DNA of 6,736 nt from JAVVPO01 sp036655715 (lineage in GTDB: Bacteria; Bacillota; Clostridia; Lachnospirales; Cellulosilyticaceae): contig JAVVPO010000101.1 of the NCBI GenBank assembly GCA_036655715.1, forward strand, positions 1 through 6,736, read 5' to 3'. Made by a program: the position numbers and the translations under genes. Positions 6,650 to 6,736 of this stretch are shown here, piece after piece (positions within the stretch are counted from its first letter, which is position 1; the number at the start of each line of letters is the position of its first letter). The notes under the pieces were generated by a model. It searched no databases and was not told the origin of the DNA. It saw only the letters and a program-made list of their open reading frames with translations.

Positions 6650-6736
6650 AGTGTAAACACTATTAAGTTTGACGTGCTAAGGCAAGATGAAAGCCGCTCG
6701 ATCTCAGAGAATACGACATGGGGTGTTAGAAGAAGA
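6650..6736 (+). pseudogene. Fragment of another large serine recombinase, N-terminal part missing, cut by window edge
   Basis: The frame open to the right edge encodes SVNTIKFDVL followed by RQDESRSISENTTWGVRRR. The latter is the hallmark end of the resolvase domain and long helix E of large serine recombinases; compare AQEESRSVSTNTKWG in the third gene here. Between SVNT and QDESRS about ten residues normally present are missing, which points to an internal deletion. The catalytic part (about 110 residues, with the Ser and Arg) would need about 330 nt upstream, but that space holds a terminator, a palindrome and no matching motifs. The frame is open back to an ATG at 6518 inside the terminator, which I take as chance. 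It is most likely a decayed or truncated gene. If the downstream part is intact it could still supply a catalytic-domain-less protein, like the second gene in this window. Confidence 0.68.

Overview
The window reads as AT-rich, low-GC Firmicutes DNA, most likely from a Clostridia-type bacterium. This rests on the AT-rich codons, the strong AGGAGG and GAGGG-type ribosome binding sites, the family of large serine recombinases (LSRs) present, and a RecD2-type helicase of the Firmicutes YrrC kind. I cannot name a species from sequence alone.

Layout. Positions 1-3812 hold three consecutive LSR-family genes on the plus strand, spaced as one operon. The first enters from the left edge and lacks its N-terminus. 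The second starts 2 nt after the first ends. The third overlaps the second by 8 nt. The third is a complete LSR: catalytic resolvase domain, recombinase domain, zinc ribbon, coiled coil. The second is complete as a reading frame but has no catalytic domain at all. A Rho-independent terminator closes the operon at 3820-3859. Positions 3857-3923 carry a probable promoter and ribosome binding site for the next gene. Positions 3924-6071 encode a full-length RecD2-like SF1B helicase with all its motifs intact. A 66-residue protein of unknown function follows at 6209-6409, and a strong terminator lies at 6500-6533. The last ~200 nt contain a GC-rich palindrome in an AT-rich setting and, running off the right edge, a fragment of another LSR (positions 6650-6736) with no room upstream for its catalytic domain.

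Interpretation. Serine-recombinase triplets are known as the integration/excision module of some integrative conjugative elements of Firmicutes (established knowledge, recalled and not searched). The left half is therefore probably the recombination end of an integrated mobile element. RecD2 and the small gene look either like the chromosomal flank or like element cargo; the window cannot decide. The LSR remnant at the right edge suggests that the locus has taken recombinase-bearing elements more than once. The most unusual points are the catalytic-domain-less middle recombinase, a perfect 11-bp inverted repeat with a T-run inside its 3' end, and the palindrome/recombinase-fragment junction on the right. 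I see no RNA genes, CRISPR arrays or riboswitches.
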